A stretch of 64,000 bases of DNA from Elioraea tepida (GCF_019203965.1 NZ_CP076448.1:2061001-2125000), one strand, 5' to 3'. Positions 27,053-36,406 are shown, counted from the stretch's first letter. The notes: generated by a model not told the origin, from the letters alone. A program made the numbers and translations.

Positions 27053-28495
27053 GTGCGGGTGCGGCGCAACGCCCTCATCGCGGTCCTGTGTGCTCTCGCC
27101 GCCTCAGGCTGCGGCGGCTCGGTCGAGCAGGCGCTGTTCGGCACCGGGCGGCCGGCCGAGGGCCAAGTGGGGTTCGTGCGGGGCTTCCTCGGCGGTGTCG
27201 CGGCGGACGAACCCCGGGCCGTGCTCGCCGGCCGCGACATCCTCTCCGCCGGCGGCAATGCGGTCGATGCCGCCGTCGCCGTGGGCTTCATGCTCGGGGT
27301 GACGCTCCCCTCGCGCGCCTCGCTCGCGGGCGGCGGGGTGTGCCTTGCCTTCGACCCGCGGCGGAACGAGACCCTGAGCATCGAGTTCCTGCCCGGTGCC
27401 CCTGGCACCATCCTGCCCGGAACCGACCGCCCCGCCGCCCTGCCCGGAACGCCGCGCGGCCTGTTCGCCCTGCATGCGCGTCTCGGCCGCCTTCCCTTCG
27501 AGCGCGTGGTCGCGCCGGCCGAGCAGGCGGCGCGGTTCGGCACGCCCGCCTCGCGCGCGCTCGCCTCCGACCTCGCCGCCGTGTGGGCCCCGCTTTCGGC
27601 CGACCCGCAGCTCCGCTCGGTCTTCGGCGGCCCGGGCGGGGCGGCACCCCTGCGCGAGGGAGAAGAGATCGTGCAGCCGGAGCTCGCCAACCTGATCGGC
27701 GTGATCCGGCGTCAGGGGATCGGCGAGTTCTACCAGGGGGCGCTCGCCCGGCGCTTCGTGGAGGCGACCGCGGCGGCAGGCGGCGCCGTCACGCTCGAGG
27801 CGCTGCGCGGCACGCTGCCGCGCGCCGGCCGTGCGGCGTCCGTCCCGCTCGGGTCCGACCGGGTCGAGGTCGCGGCGGTGGGCGGTTCGGCCGGCGCGGC
27901 GGTGATGCTGCGCGAGCTTCGCGCGCGTAAGTCCCCGGCGGAGGCGGAGCAGGCGGCGCTCGACGCCGCCGCCGCCGTTCGGGCTGGCACCCCCCCCGAG
28001 GTTCTGCTCGCGGGGGCGGCCCCGGCGGGCGGCGCGCTTCCCGCCGTGCTCGGCGCGACCACCGGCTTCGCCGTGCTCGATCGCGACGGTCAGGCCGTCG
28101 TCTGTGCCATGACGATGAACAACCTCTTCGGCACCGGGCGGATGGCGCCGACCTTCGGCCTGATCCTCGCTGCCGCTCCGGGCGTCGGGGCGGTGCCCCC
28201 GGCCCTGCCCTCGCTCCTGATGGTGACGAACGAGAATCTCCGCGCCTTCCGGCTCGCCGCCGTGGCCTCGGGCGGGGCGTCGGCTCCGGTCGCGCTTGGC
28301 GCTGTCGCCGCCCGCGCTCTGGCGGGGGAGGCGGCGCCCGCAGCCCTCGCCGCGCGACGGAGCTTCCGCGGTGCGGAGGACAGGACGAGCCGGGTGAACC
28401 TGATCCACTGCACGCGCTATCTGCCGGGCAGCAACGCCTCCTGCTCCTGGGCGGCCGACCCGCGTGGCCACGGCCTCGCCCTCGGGGCGGACTGA
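27053..28495 (+). CDS. Gamma-glutamyltransferase family lipoprotein
   Basis: 480 residues from GTG 27053 (another GTG at 27059). The N-terminus is a lipoprotein signal with lipobox AASGC, so the protein is probably anchored in the membrane facing the periplasm. The large-subunit signature is AGRDILSAGGNAVDAAVAVG, followed by SRASLAGGGVC. The expected autocleavage threonine is T336 in GATTGFAVLD, which starts the small subunit. The chain is shorter than typical GGT (~570), mainly in the small subunit, and the usual substrate-binding motifs there are hard to find, so transferase activity is uncertain. It is divergent from the M48 gene and 10 bp before the aminotransferase. Confidence 0.8.
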   Translation: MRVRRNALIAVLCALAASGCGGSVEQALFGTGRPAEGQVGFVRGFLGGVAADEPRAVLAGRDILSAGGNAVDAAVAVGFMLGVTLPSRASLAGGGVCLAFDPRRNETLSIEFLPGAPGTILPGTDRPAALPGTPRGLFALHARLGRLPFERVVAPAEQAARFGTPASRALASDLAAVWAPLSADPQLRSVFGGPGGAAPLREGEEIVQPELANLIGVIRRQGIGEFYQGALARRFVEATAAAGGAVTLEALRGTLPRAGRAASVPLGSDRVEVAAVGGSAGAAVMLRELRARKSPAEAEQAALDAAAAVRAGTPPEVLLAGAAPAGGALPAVLGATTGFAVLDRDGQAVVCAMTMNNLFGTGRMAPTFGLILAAAPGVGAVPPALPSLLMVTNENLRAFRLAAVASGGASAPVALGAVAARALAGEAAPAALAARRSFRGAEDRTSRVNLIHCTRYLPGSNASCSWAADPRGHGLALGAD

Positions 28496-28505
28496 GCGCG
28501 TCGCG

Positions 28506-29672
28506 ATGCCGCTCAAGGTCGGGCGCGCGGCGGAGACGCCGCCCTTCCTCGTGATGGACGTGATCGCCGCGGCCAATGCACGGGCAGCGGCGCTCGCTCC
28601 GGGCGACCCGCGGGTGATCCGCATGGAGGTGGGGCAGCCCTCCACCGGCGCGCCAAAGGGCGCGGTCGAGGCGGCGATCGCGGCGATGCGGGAGGGAGGA
28701 ACGCTCGGCTACACCGAGGCCTTCGGCCTCTCCCCGTTGCGCGAGCGGATCGCCCGTCTGTATACCGAGCGCTACGGTGTGACGGTCGAGCCGCGTCGGA
28801 TCGCCGTCACGGTCGGCGCCTCCGGAGCCTTCCCGCTCGCCTTCCTCGCCGCCTTCGACCGGGGCGACCGGGTGGCGCTCGCAAGCCCCTTCTACCCCCC
28901 GTATGTGAACATCCTCACCGCTCTCGGCCTCGAGCCGGTGATCCTCGAGGCGGGCCCCGAGAGCCGGTTCCAGCCGACGGTTGCGATGCTCGAGCGTCTC
29001 GACCCACCACCCGAGGGTCTGATCGTCGCAAGCCCCTGCAACCCGGCAGGGACGATGCTGCATCACGACGAGCTCGCCGCTCTTGCCGCCTGGTGCGAGG
29101 CCGCGGGCGTGCGGCTTATTTCGGACGAGATCTACCACGGCCTCACCTATGGGGTGGCGGCGACCACGGCGGCCGGGCTCTCCAGCTCGGCCATCGTCAT
29201 CAACAGCTTCTCGAAATACTGGTCGATGACCGGCTGGCGCGTCGGCTGGATGGTTCTGCCCGAGGACCTGATCCGCCCCGTCGAGCGGCTCGCGCAGAAC
29301 CTGTTCATCTCGCCTCCCGGGATTGGCCAGGTCGCAGCCCTCGCGGCGATGGACTGCACGGAGGAGCTCGAGGCCCATGTCGCGCGCTATGCGGCGAACC
29401 GCGCGCTCCTGCTTGAGGCGCTGCCGAAGGCGGGGCTCGACCGGCTCGCCCCGGCCGAGGGCGCGTTCTACCTCTATGCCGAGATCGGCCACCTCGCGAA
29501 CGACAGCGCGGCCTTCTGCGCGCGCATGCTCGACGAGATCGGGGTGGCCGCAACACCTGGGCTGGATTTCGACCGCGCCCGCGGCGCGCGCACCGTGCGC
29601 TTCAGCTTCTGCGGTGCGACCGAGGACATGGCAAAGGCAGCGGAGCGTCTTGGGCGCTGGCTCACGCCGTAG
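28506..29672 (+). CDS. Class I/II pyridoxal-phosphate aminotransferase
   Basis: 388 residues from the ATG at 28506. Fold-type I aminotransferase: N-terminal substrate strand in RMEVGQPSTGAPKGA, cofactor-stacking region TEAFGLSPLRERIARLY, NPAG in SPCNPAGTML, Asp/Tyr in ISDEIYHGLTYG, PLP lysine in NSFSKYWSMTGWRVGW and the carboxylate arginine in VRFSFCG. It most resembles the AspC/broad-specificity aromatic-aspartate group; the substrate is unknown. It follows the GGT gene by 10 bp, so the pair may handle glutathione- or glutamate-derived amino acids (inference). It converges with the methyltransferase gene. Confidence 0.9.
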   Translation: MPLKVGRAAETPPFLVMDVIAAANARAAALAPGDPRVIRMEVGQPSTGAPKGAVEAAIAAMREGGTLGYTEAFGLSPLRERIARLYTERYGVTVEPRRIAVTVGASGAFPLAFLAAFDRGDRVALASPFYPPYVNILTALGLEPVILEAGPESRFQPTVAMLERLDPPPEGLIVASPCNPAGTMLHHDELAALAAWCEAAGVRLISDEIYHGLTYGVAATTAAGLSSSAIVINSFSKYWSMTGWRVGWMVLPEDLIRPVERLAQNLFISPPGIGQVAALAAMDCTEELEAHVARYAANRALLLEALPKAGLDRLAPAEGAFYLYAEIGHLANDSAAFCARMLDEIGVAATPGLDFDRARGARTVRFSFCGATEDMAKAAERLGRWLTP

Positions 29673-29693
29673 CGCCGCGCGGTTGCCGACGCG

Positions 29694-30875
29694 TCAGGCG
29701 AGCGCGAACAGAAGCGCCTTCAGGTAGGCGCTCTCCGGCAGCATCGGGTGCACCGGGTGGTCGGGTCCCGCCCCGCCGCTCCAGAGAAGCCGCGCCTCGC
29801 GACGCGCGCGCCACAGCCCCTGGGCGACTGCCTCGGCGAAGGCCCCCGGCTCGATGTGGTGCGAGCACGAGGCGAGGAAGAGGATCCCCCCGCGCGAGAC
29901 GAGCGAGGCGGCGAGTCGGGCGAGCTTCTGGTAGGCGCGCAAGGCGGCGGGGACGTCCTTGCGCGCCTTGGCGAAGGCGGGGGGGTCGGCCACCACGATG
30001 TCGAACCGACGTCCCTCGGCGGCGCGCCGGGCCATACCCTCCATCGCGTCCTCGCGGACGCAGCTGACCCGGTCGGCGAGGCCGTGCGCGCGCGCCGTCG
30101 CGGCCGCAAGCGCGAGCGCAGGCTCGGAGCGGTCGAGCAGTGTCACCGCGCTCGCGCCGGCGCGCGCGGCGGCAAGCCCGAAGCCGCCCGTGTGGCAGAA
30201 GGCATCGAGCACGGTCGCGCCGGGGGCGAGGGCGGCGACCCGGGCGCGATTCTCCCTCTGGTCGTGGAACCAGCCGGTCTTCTGCCCGGCGAGCAGATCG
30301 ACCGCAAAGGCGAGCCCTCCCTCCTCAACCCGGGCCGTCGCGTCCGTCCCGTGCAACAGCCGCGTGTGCTGGTCGAGTCCCTCGAGGGCGCGGACGGGGG
30401 AGTCGTTGCGCGCCACGATTACCCGAGGAGCGAATAGGTCGGCGAGGGCGGAGACGATCATCGGCGTCGCGCTCTCCATGCCGGCGGTGTTGGCCTGCAG
30501 AGCGAAGGCATCGCCATAGCGGTCGATGACGAGGCCGGGAAGCCCGTCGGCTTCGGCATGCACGAGCCGGTGGTGCAGCCCAAGGCCGAGGCGCGCGCGC
30601 AAGGCCGCGGCGTCCTCGAGCCGGCGTCGGATCAGGGCCTCGTCGAAGCGCGCGCCCGGGTCGCGGTCGAGCAGCCGTGCCGCGATCAGGCTGCGGGGAT
30701 TGAAATGCCACACGCCATGCTTGACGCCGTCATCGCCCTCGAGCCGCACCACCGACCCCGCCGGCAGCGCTTTCGCCGCCGGGGTCATGGCGATCTCGTT
30801 CGAGAAGGCCCACGGGTGGCCGGCCTTCACCCGCCTGTCCCGGCCAGGCAGGAGACGGATCAGCGGCAGGGTCAT
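29694..30875 (-). CDS. Class I SAM-dependent rRNA methyltransferase, RlmI-like
   Basis: 393 residues. An N-terminal PUA domain (RVKAGHPWAFSNEI) is followed by an intermediate domain and a Rossmann methyltransferase: motif I VLDAFCHTGGFGLAAA, the KTGWFHDQRENR stretch typical of RlmI, and motif IV VVADPPAFAKARKD. A cysteine is placed in FLASCSHHI. RlmI methylates C5 of C1962 in 23S rRNA in E. coli; the same or a related rRNA cytosine is the likely target. No operon partners are obvious. Confidence 0.92.
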   Translation of the reverse strand: MTLPLIRLLPGRDRRVKAGHPWAFSNEIAMTPAAKALPAGSVVRLEGDDGVKHGVWHFNPRSLIAARLLDRDPGARFDEALIRRRLEDAAALRARLGLGLHHRLVHAEADGLPGLVIDRYGDAFALQANTAGMESATPMIVSALADLFAPRVIVARNDSPVRALEGLDQHTRLLHGTDATARVEEGGLAFAVDLLAGQKTGWFHDQRENRARVAALAPGATVLDAFCHTGGFGLAAARAGASAVTLLDRSEPALALAAATARAHGLADRVSCVREDAMEGMARRAAEGRRFDIVVADPPAFAKARKDVPAALRAYQKLARLAASLVSRGGILFLASCSHHIEPGAFAEAVAQGLWRARREARLLWSGGAGPDHPVHPMLPESAYLKALLFALA

Positions 30876-30971
30876 GGGGCGCTCCGGACACGTGACGGCG
30901 GGGCGGCACCGACTCGCTGGTGCGGCCGCCGCCCGCGAGCCTGCCCCGAGGCCAGCCCTCGCGGAAGGGGC

Positions 30972-31646
30972 TCAGCGCGCTTGGCGGAGCAGCCCCACGA
31001 GCCGCTCGGCTTCGGCCAGCACGGGCCCGATCGGCAGGATGAGCACGACCGGGGTCTCGCGCGGCGGCGCAGCGGTCGCGCCCGCGCGAAGCGAGAGGAG
31101 TTCGCTCGCCGAGGGGTTCACCGCCGCCGTCACCAGCCCGACGAGAGCGCCGGAGGCGTCGGTTACCGGGCCACCCGAGAAGCCGAACGCCACCGGCAGG
31201 CGCGCGAATAGGGCGGGCCCCCAGGCCTCGTTCCAGGGCCGGGAGACGATGCTGCCATGCACCCGGTCGCCCGAGGGCCCGCGTGCCGAGACGGCCGCGC
31301 CGGCGCCCGGCGTGGCCGCGATCGCAGGGTTGGGGCCAAGCGGCTCCGCGGCCACGAGGACGGCGATGTCGAGCCGGCCGCTCACGCCGGCGATCGTTGC
31401 CGGCATGATCCGCCCGCCGAGCGAGAGCGCCACCTCTGCTCCACGACGCTCAGCGAGGTCGATCACATGCCGGTTGGTCAGGACGTAGCGGCCGCCGATC
31501 GGCGTCGCCGAGCCGAGAAGCCGCGCCGTTGCCGCCTCGACGACCGCGAGAGGGTCGGGAGAGGTTGCCCGTGCCGGGGCCCCGGGCAGGCATGCAATGG
31601 CGAGCCATGTCAAGAGAGCAAGCGAGCGGCATGCGACGTGTGTCAT
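30972..31646 (-). CDS. Secreted trypsin-like serine protease
   Basis: 224 residues with a signal peptide ending near PARA. It is a compact chymotrypsin-fold (S1C-like) protease without PDZ domain. The triad is H60 in LTNRHVID, D93 in GRLDIAVL and S157 in GFSGGPVTD, where most relatives have GNSGGP. It is expected to act in the periplasm or outside the cell. It is on the same strand and 103 bp downstream of the giant-protein export operon, so it could be its last gene or an independent one. A role in processing the giant protein is only a hypothesis. Confidence 0.82.
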   Translation of the reverse strand: MTHVACRSLALLTWLAIACLPGAPARATSPDPLAVVEAATARLLGSATPIGGRYVLTNRHVIDLAERRGAEVALSLGGRIMPATIAGVSGRLDIAVLVAAEPLGPNPAIAATPGAGAAVSARGPSGDRVHGSIVSRPWNEAWGPALFARLPVAFGFSGGPVTDASGALVGLVTAAVNPSASELLSLRAGATAAPPRETPVVLILPIGPVLAEAERLVGLLRQAR

Positions 31647-31749
31647 GCCGCGATACTGATCGTGGACGATTAACTACCGGTGTCGTGCGTCACCGCCATG
31701 GCGTGCAAAATCTGCCCGAGCCGCATTCTGCCGACCCGGCGGTTTCTGC

Positions 31750-33477
31750 CTACATCCAAAGCAGGCGTCGCAGGCTCATCCCGGCGTCGCCGACCGCCCA
31801 GGCGAGCCACGTCGTCTCGCCGACCTCGACCCGCGCCACCCCCTCGGCGCCCGGCCGGAGCGGGGTGTCGCCGTGGCCTTCGGGAAGCAGCGCGATGGCG
31901 CGGAACACGTTCCGCCCCTGCACGACCTCGGCCATCGGGCGGACACGCTCGATGGTGATGGGGACGCGCGCTGCCGGATCGGCGGCCGGGGAGAGCCAGC
32001 CTCTCTGCCCCGGCCGGACGAGATGCGCCCGCGCCTCGGGCAGCAGGAGCTCGGCCCTGAGATCGTCCGGGGCGGCGATCTCGAACAGGGTCTGGCCCCG
32101 TGCGAGCGCTTGGCCGAGGCTGCGGCGCAGGTCGCCCGCGAGCACGGCCCCCGAGGCCGGGGCGCGGATCTGGGCGAGAGCGAGGCGATGCTCGAGGAGC
32201 GCGCGCTGCGCCTCGCTCCGGCGTGCCGAGAGCTCGGCGATCATCTCCTGTGCCGGCTGCCCGGCCGCGCGCGCGATCGCCGCCTCGCGCCGGTCGTTCG
32301 CCGCCCGCGCCCGCACCGCGGCGAGCTCGAGCTCGAGCTCCCGGGTCGAGAGCCGCGCCAGCACCTCTCCTTCGGAGACGAGGTCTCCCGGCCGGACCGA
32401 GGAGGCCTCGAGCACGCCGTCGAACGGCGCCGTCACCACGTGCACGACCGAGGGCTGGGCGACGAAGCTCGCGACCACCTCGTCGGGGCGCGGCGTGACG
32501 GCGGCAAGCCCGACCAGAAGCGTGAGCGCGGCCACCGGCCAAAGTCTCGCCAGATGCCGCGCGCGGCGCCGTCGCGCCGCTGAGTTGCGTGTGCCGTCGC
32601 CGAGCAGCGCGAGCGCGGGCCGCAACAGCGCCGCCGTTGCTTCGGCCGATGCCGTAGGAGAGTCGCGCCAAAGCACGAGAGCGCAGGCACCAGCGGCACG
32701 GTCTGGCACGACGAGGCAGCCGGGTGAGGCAAGGACCTTGGGGAAGGCGCGGGCGGCGGCGGAGGTTCCTGACGCGTCGGGCAGGGCGAGCGTCTCGCCC
32801 CGGTCGAGCGCCTCCTCCATCGCGAGAGCGAGCGCCCGGACAAGCTCGGTGCGCGGGTTGACGGCGGGCTGGTCGGAGAGGGCGAGGGCGGCGACGCGAC
32901 CGCCGCGCACCAGCCCGAGCGCGAGCCGCGTGCCGGAGGGAAGGAGCGCGGCGAGACGCGCCGCCGCGGCGGCGAGGCCAGCCTCCTCGTCCCCCGCCGA
33001 GCGCTTGGCGCGCGCGGCTTCGGCTGCCGCCGCTGCCGGCACGAGAGCCGACGAGGCAGCGGCCAATCCCGAAGCTTCGGCGAAGGCGGAGAGCAGCGCG
33101 AGACGCTCGCGCGTGAGCGCGCGATCGACCGGCGAGGCGCAGGGGGCGAGAACCACGAGCGCGCTCGCCCCGTCGAGCGGCGCCGCCATCAGCCACGCCC
33201 TCGCTCCTGCCTCGCGCGCGACCACGGCACGTGTTTCCAACGCCGCGCGCGCTGCCTGCGCCCAGCCCTCGGGCAACGTCCCTGCCTCGGCCGGGGCGAG
33301 CACGGAGAGGCCGGAAGCGGTTGCGCCGATCACCGCTCCCGCCTCCGCCAGGGTAAGGTCGCGCGCGAAGGCGAGCACGAGGCCCGGCCAGTCCGGAGCG
33401 AGGCGACGGTCGCGCAGCTCGGCGAGGCGTCGCGCGAGCGCGTCCCCCCCTGGTGTCGCAGTGCCCGGCGCGTTCAT
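31750..33477 (-). CDS. HlyD-like membrane-fusion protein with cytoplasmic GAF-like half
   Basis: 575 residues in two halves. Residues 1-300 are soluble, Ala-rich and carry one or two GAF-like regions, for example LPSGTRLALGLVRGGRVAAL and ELVRALALAMEEALDRGE. One membrane helix follows near 308-325. The periplasmic half is a membrane-fusion adaptor: half lipoyl motif (VTAPFDGVLEASSVRPGDLV), a coiled-coil hairpin, second half motif (IRAPASGAVL) and a beta-barrel part. The start overlaps the preceding HlyD gene by 4 bp. A cytoplasmic sensory half on an adaptor is unusual for type I secretion and may couple export to a small ligand or to a partner protein. Confidence 0.82.
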   Translation of the reverse strand: MNAPGTATPGGDALARRLAELRDRRLAPDWPGLVLAFARDLTLAEAGAVIGATASGLSVLAPAEAGTLPEGWAQAARAALETRAVVAREAGARAWLMAAPLDGASALVVLAPCASPVDRALTRERLALLSAFAEASGLAAASSALVPAAAAAEAARAKRSAGDEEAGLAAAAARLAALLPSGTRLALGLVRGGRVAALALSDQPAVNPRTELVRALALAMEEALDRGETLALPDASGTSAAARAFPKVLASPGCLVVPDRAAGACALVLWRDSPTASAEATAALLRPALALLGDGTRNSAARRRRARHLARLWPVAALTLLVGLAAVTPRPDEVVASFVAQPSVVHVVTAPFDGVLEASSVRPGDLVSEGEVLARLSTRELELELAAVRARAANDRREAAIARAAGQPAQEMIAELSARRSEAQRALLEHRLALAQIRAPASGAVLAGDLRRSLGQALARGQTLFEIAAPDDLRAELLLPEARAHLVRPGQRGWLSPAADPAARVPITIERVRPMAEVVQGRNVFRAIALLPEGHGDTPLRPGAEGVARVEVGETTWLAWAVGDAGMSLRRLLWM

Positions 33478-34274
33478 CGGCCGAGCGCTCCGAGATCGAG
33501 CGCCGCCTCCATCCCGGCGGGCAGGGCGAGATCGGGGTTCGCGATCGTGAACACCGCCCGGAACCGGCCCGAGGCGGCATCCAGAACAGGGTCGACCGAG
33601 CGGAGCACCGCCTCGACCGGGCGGTCGACCGGAGCGGCGAGGTCGAGCGTGTAGGTGCCCCCCAACCTGAGCCTCGGCCAGACGCTGGCGGGAAGGAACA
33701 GGACCGCCTCGAGCACGGAGAGGTCTGCCACTGTCACCAGCCGGTCGGCGCGGCTGACCGTCGCGCCGGCGACCACGTCAAGGCGCGTGACGATGCCGTC
33801 GAAAGGTGCGCGAACGAGGAGCTGTTCCGCGGCGGCGCGCTCGACATCGAGGCGCCGCGCCTCAAGCCTGCGCTTCTCCTCCGCACTCTCCACACCGGCG
33901 CGGGCAAGCTCGACGCGCGCGCGCGCCTGGCGCACCTCCCATTCGCCGGCGGCACCCCGTCCGGCTGCCGCGGCGGTGCGCTCGAGCACGGCAGAGGCCT
34001 CCGCGAGCGTCACCCGCGCCTGGCGGAGCTCCGCCTCGTTCGCTGCAGCCGCTTCGGCGAGCGCGATCCGCGCCTGCTGGAGCGCGTCGTCGAGGGCGAG
34101 CAGGAGATCGCCCTTCCTGACCCTCTCGCCTTCCGCGACGGCGACGTGACGGACCACGCCGTCTACCTGCGGGGCGAGGGCGGCGAGTGCCTGCGGCCGC
34201 GTCGGCCCGCGGACGATCTCCTGCGCCTGGGCGGGCAGGGAGAGCAGAACGAGGAGGAGAGCAAGCGCCCTCAT
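33474..34274 (-). CDS. Periplasmic adaptor (HlyD/RND membrane-fusion family)
   Basis: 266 residues from the ATG at 34274, which overlaps the M50-protein stop as ATGA. The signal peptide is MRALALLLVLLSLPAQAQ. Half lipoyl motif LAPQVDGVVRHVAVAEGERV, a coiled-coil hairpin of ~90 residues rich in Ala/Glu/Arg, the second half motif VRAPFDGIVTRLDVVAGATV and a beta-barrel domain follow. No transmembrane anchor other than the signal is seen, so it is soluble in the periplasm or processed. It would bridge the inner-membrane M50 protein or GAF-HlyD to the TolC-like channel. Confidence 0.85.
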   Translation of the reverse strand: MRALALLLVLLSLPAQAQEIVRGPTRPQALAALAPQVDGVVRHVAVAEGERVRKGDLLLALDDALQQARIALAEAAAANEAELRQARVTLAEASAVLERTAAAAGRGAAGEWEVRQARARVELARAGVESAEEKRRLEARRLDVERAAAEQLLVRAPFDGIVTRLDVVAGATVSRADRLVTVADLSVLEAVLFLPASVWPRLRLGGTYTLDLAAPVDRPVEAVLRSVDPVLDAASGRFRAVFTIANPDLALPAGMEAALDLGALGR

Positions 34275-36388
34275 GCGCCAAGACGCTGCTGGAACAGGCG
34301 CCGCGCCGCGTGCCACGCCTGCTGCGCAAGCGGGGAGGGAGGCAGCGGGATGCGCGCCTCGACGCGCACGCCATGCATCAGGGCGAGGGACGCCTCGGGC
34401 GGGTCGGGGCGTAGGCGCAGCTCGAACACCCGCTCGGCCGTGCGCAGCCCCTCCTCCCCCGGCCGGAGAGCGAAGGGACCGCCATTCGGCGCCGCAAGGG
34501 CCGGGGAGGGAAGCTCGTCGCGCGCGGCAGGACGCGCGCTCTCGGCCCGGGCGGTGAAGAGCGGCCGGGCCTCGCCCCGGCGCCGCACCGGGATCGCGCG
34601 ATCGGGCGCCTGCGCGAGCGAGTCGAACACCTCCGGTCCCTGCGCCTGGTCGAGAACGAGGCGGATCACCATCGGCCCCTCACCGACGAGGGCGCCGAGC
34701 GGCCGCTGCTCGTCGCGCCTGACCCAGGCTCCACGGAGGCGTTCCGCCCGAAGCGGCTGCCACGCAGCACCCGGCGGTGCCGCGACGATCCACGACGCCA
34801 TCTCGGCCGCGAGCGTCGCGTCCTGCACCGCGACCGAGGCCAAGCGTTCCTCGGCCGCATCGATCCGCTCAGGGGTCGCGGCACGGGCGCGCCGCGCCTC
34901 GATCGCGAGCGCCTCCGCCTCGAGCGCGAGCTGCTCGCGAAGCCTGCGCGTCTCGGCATTGTCGAGCGCAAGCACGATGCCCCCGCCCGCCCCGGCCGGG
35001 GCGACGAAGACGAGCTGGCCATCGGCGCGGGGAAAGACGAGCGAGACGGACTCGTTCCAGGCGATGCCGTGGGCGACCGTCCAGTTCGGGACGGGAACGA
35101 GCGCGGCGGCCGCGGCGGTCGCGGCGAGGGAGGCGGCGGCGAGGGTGGCGCGCACCGGCCGCTGCGGACCGATTCGGAGCAAGGCGCGCGCACCTGCGAC
35201 CATCGGCAGCACGAGATAGAGGATCGCGACAACCGCCGCCACCAGGGCGGCGAGCGTCCAGTGCACCCGCGCCGCAAGCCAGAACACGCCCGCGAAGATC
35301 ACGAAGCGCCAGGCGAGCGAGGCGAGACCGTAGGCCGCAAGCGGCCAATCCCTGGGCTGCGGCCGTGCCGCACCCGTCACGAGCCCGAGGAAGCGGAGCT
35401 GCGCCGCCACCGCCCGCGCCTGGAGGTTCGGGATGCCCGCGAGATCGGCGAGCACGTAGTAGCCGTCGAGCCGCACGAGCGGGTTGGCATTGAAGAGCAG
35501 GGAGGAGACGGAGGCGATCACCACGAGCTCGGCAAGCCGGTCGCGCAGCGCGCCTTCGGCAAGGAAGGCGGCGAGGCTCGCGGCCGCGGCGGCGACGGTC
35601 AGGTCCATCCAGATTCCGGCGAGCCCGACGGCGGCGCGGCGCCAGCGGTCGGCCACGAACCAGATGCCGCTGACATCCACGTAAGGGGCGGGCAGAAGGA
35701 ACATGAAGGCGAGGCCGAAGGGGAAGCTCTCGATCCCGTGCCCCTCGGCCGCGGCCATCCGCCGTGCGGCGGCGGCATGACCGCACTCGTGCAAAAGCTT
35801 GCTGCCGACGAACAGGAGGTACCAGGTGGTGAGGTCGCCGAGCGAGGGGTCGGCCATGCGAGCGATCTGGGAGGCGACCACCTCGCCGCGCCCTGCCCAG
35901 AGCAGCGCCGCAACAAGCATCAGGGCCGACGCGGCGATTGCCCCGGCGCGCGTGTAGGGCCAAGCGAGAAGCCCGCCCGCGCGGACGATCACTGGGCCGA
36001 GATCGCCCAGCTGCACGCGCGTGATCAGGGCGCTTCGCAGCATCGCAAGGCCCGCGGGGGCTTCAGGCGGCGGTGGCAGCCGAGCGCCCGGGACCACAAT
36101 CACTCCGGCGGCGGCAAGCCCCGTAAGCCCTTCGCGAAGCGCGGCGTCGTCAGGCTCTCCCGGCCCGGGCGGCGGCAGGGACGCGATCGCCTCCGCGACA
36201 GTGGTCCGCCCGTCGAGACGGCACAGCAACGCCCAGCCGCGCGGCGTGGTCCGCAGGTAGCGCCCGGTGGCCGGGTTGAACAGCACCCAAGACGGCGCGC
36301 CGCCGAGCACGACCCGTCGCGCGACGATGCCGGGCGACAGCACCGGCCGCGCCGCCTCGATCGGCGTCCTGCCGGGCCTTCCCCTCAC
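34271..36388 (-). CDS. PqqD-like / M50 site-2 protease-like / HlyD fusion membrane protein
   Basis: 705 residues. Residues ~20-100 resemble a PqqD-type peptide-binding fold (WVLFNPATGRYLRTTPRGWA). Several membrane helices follow, with the M50 zinc motif HECGH at 200-204 and the second motif NPLVRLDG at 302-309, so both metal-binding parts of a site-2 protease are intact. After further helices (to ~455), a periplasmic C-terminal part shows HlyD features: half lipoyl strand, a short coiled coil (REQLALEAEALAIEARRARA) and a barrel. No ABC or Walker motif is present. It lies in the middle of the giant-protein operon, 18 bp after the lipoprotein gene and overlapping the HlyD gene. Probable inner-membrane component; whether it cuts or merely binds the substrate is unknown. 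Confidence 0.8.
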   Translation of the reverse strand: MRGRPGRTPIEAARPVLSPGIVARRVVLGGAPSWVLFNPATGRYLRTTPRGWALLCRLDGRTTVAEAIASLPPPGPGEPDDAALREGLTGLAAAGVIVVPGARLPPPPEAPAGLAMLRSALITRVQLGDLGPVIVRAGGLLAWPYTRAGAIAASALMLVAALLWAGRGEVVASQIARMADPSLGDLTTWYLLFVGSKLLHECGHAAAARRMAAAEGHGIESFPFGLAFMFLLPAPYVDVSGIWFVADRWRRAAVGLAGIWMDLTVAAAAASLAAFLAEGALRDRLAELVVIASVSSLLFNANPLVRLDGYYVLADLAGIPNLQARAVAAQLRFLGLVTGAARPQPRDWPLAAYGLASLAWRFVIFAGVFWLAARVHWTLAALVAAVVAILYLVLPMVAGARALLRIGPQRPVRATLAAASLAATAAAAALVPVPNWTVAHGIAWNESVSLVFPRADGQLVFVAPAGAGGGIVLALDNAETRRLREQLALEAEALAIEARRARAATPERIDAAEERLASVAVQDATLAAEMASWIVAAPPGAAWQPLRAERLRGAWVRRDEQRPLGALVGEGPMVIRLVLDQAQGPEVFDSLAQAPDRAIPVRRRGEARPLFTARAESARPAARDELPSPALAAPNGGPFALRPGEEGLRTAERVFELRLRPDPPEASLALMHGVRVEARIPLPPSPLAQQAWHAARRLFQQRLGA

Positions 36389-36406
36389 GCTGTCCGGTTC
36401 CCCCGG

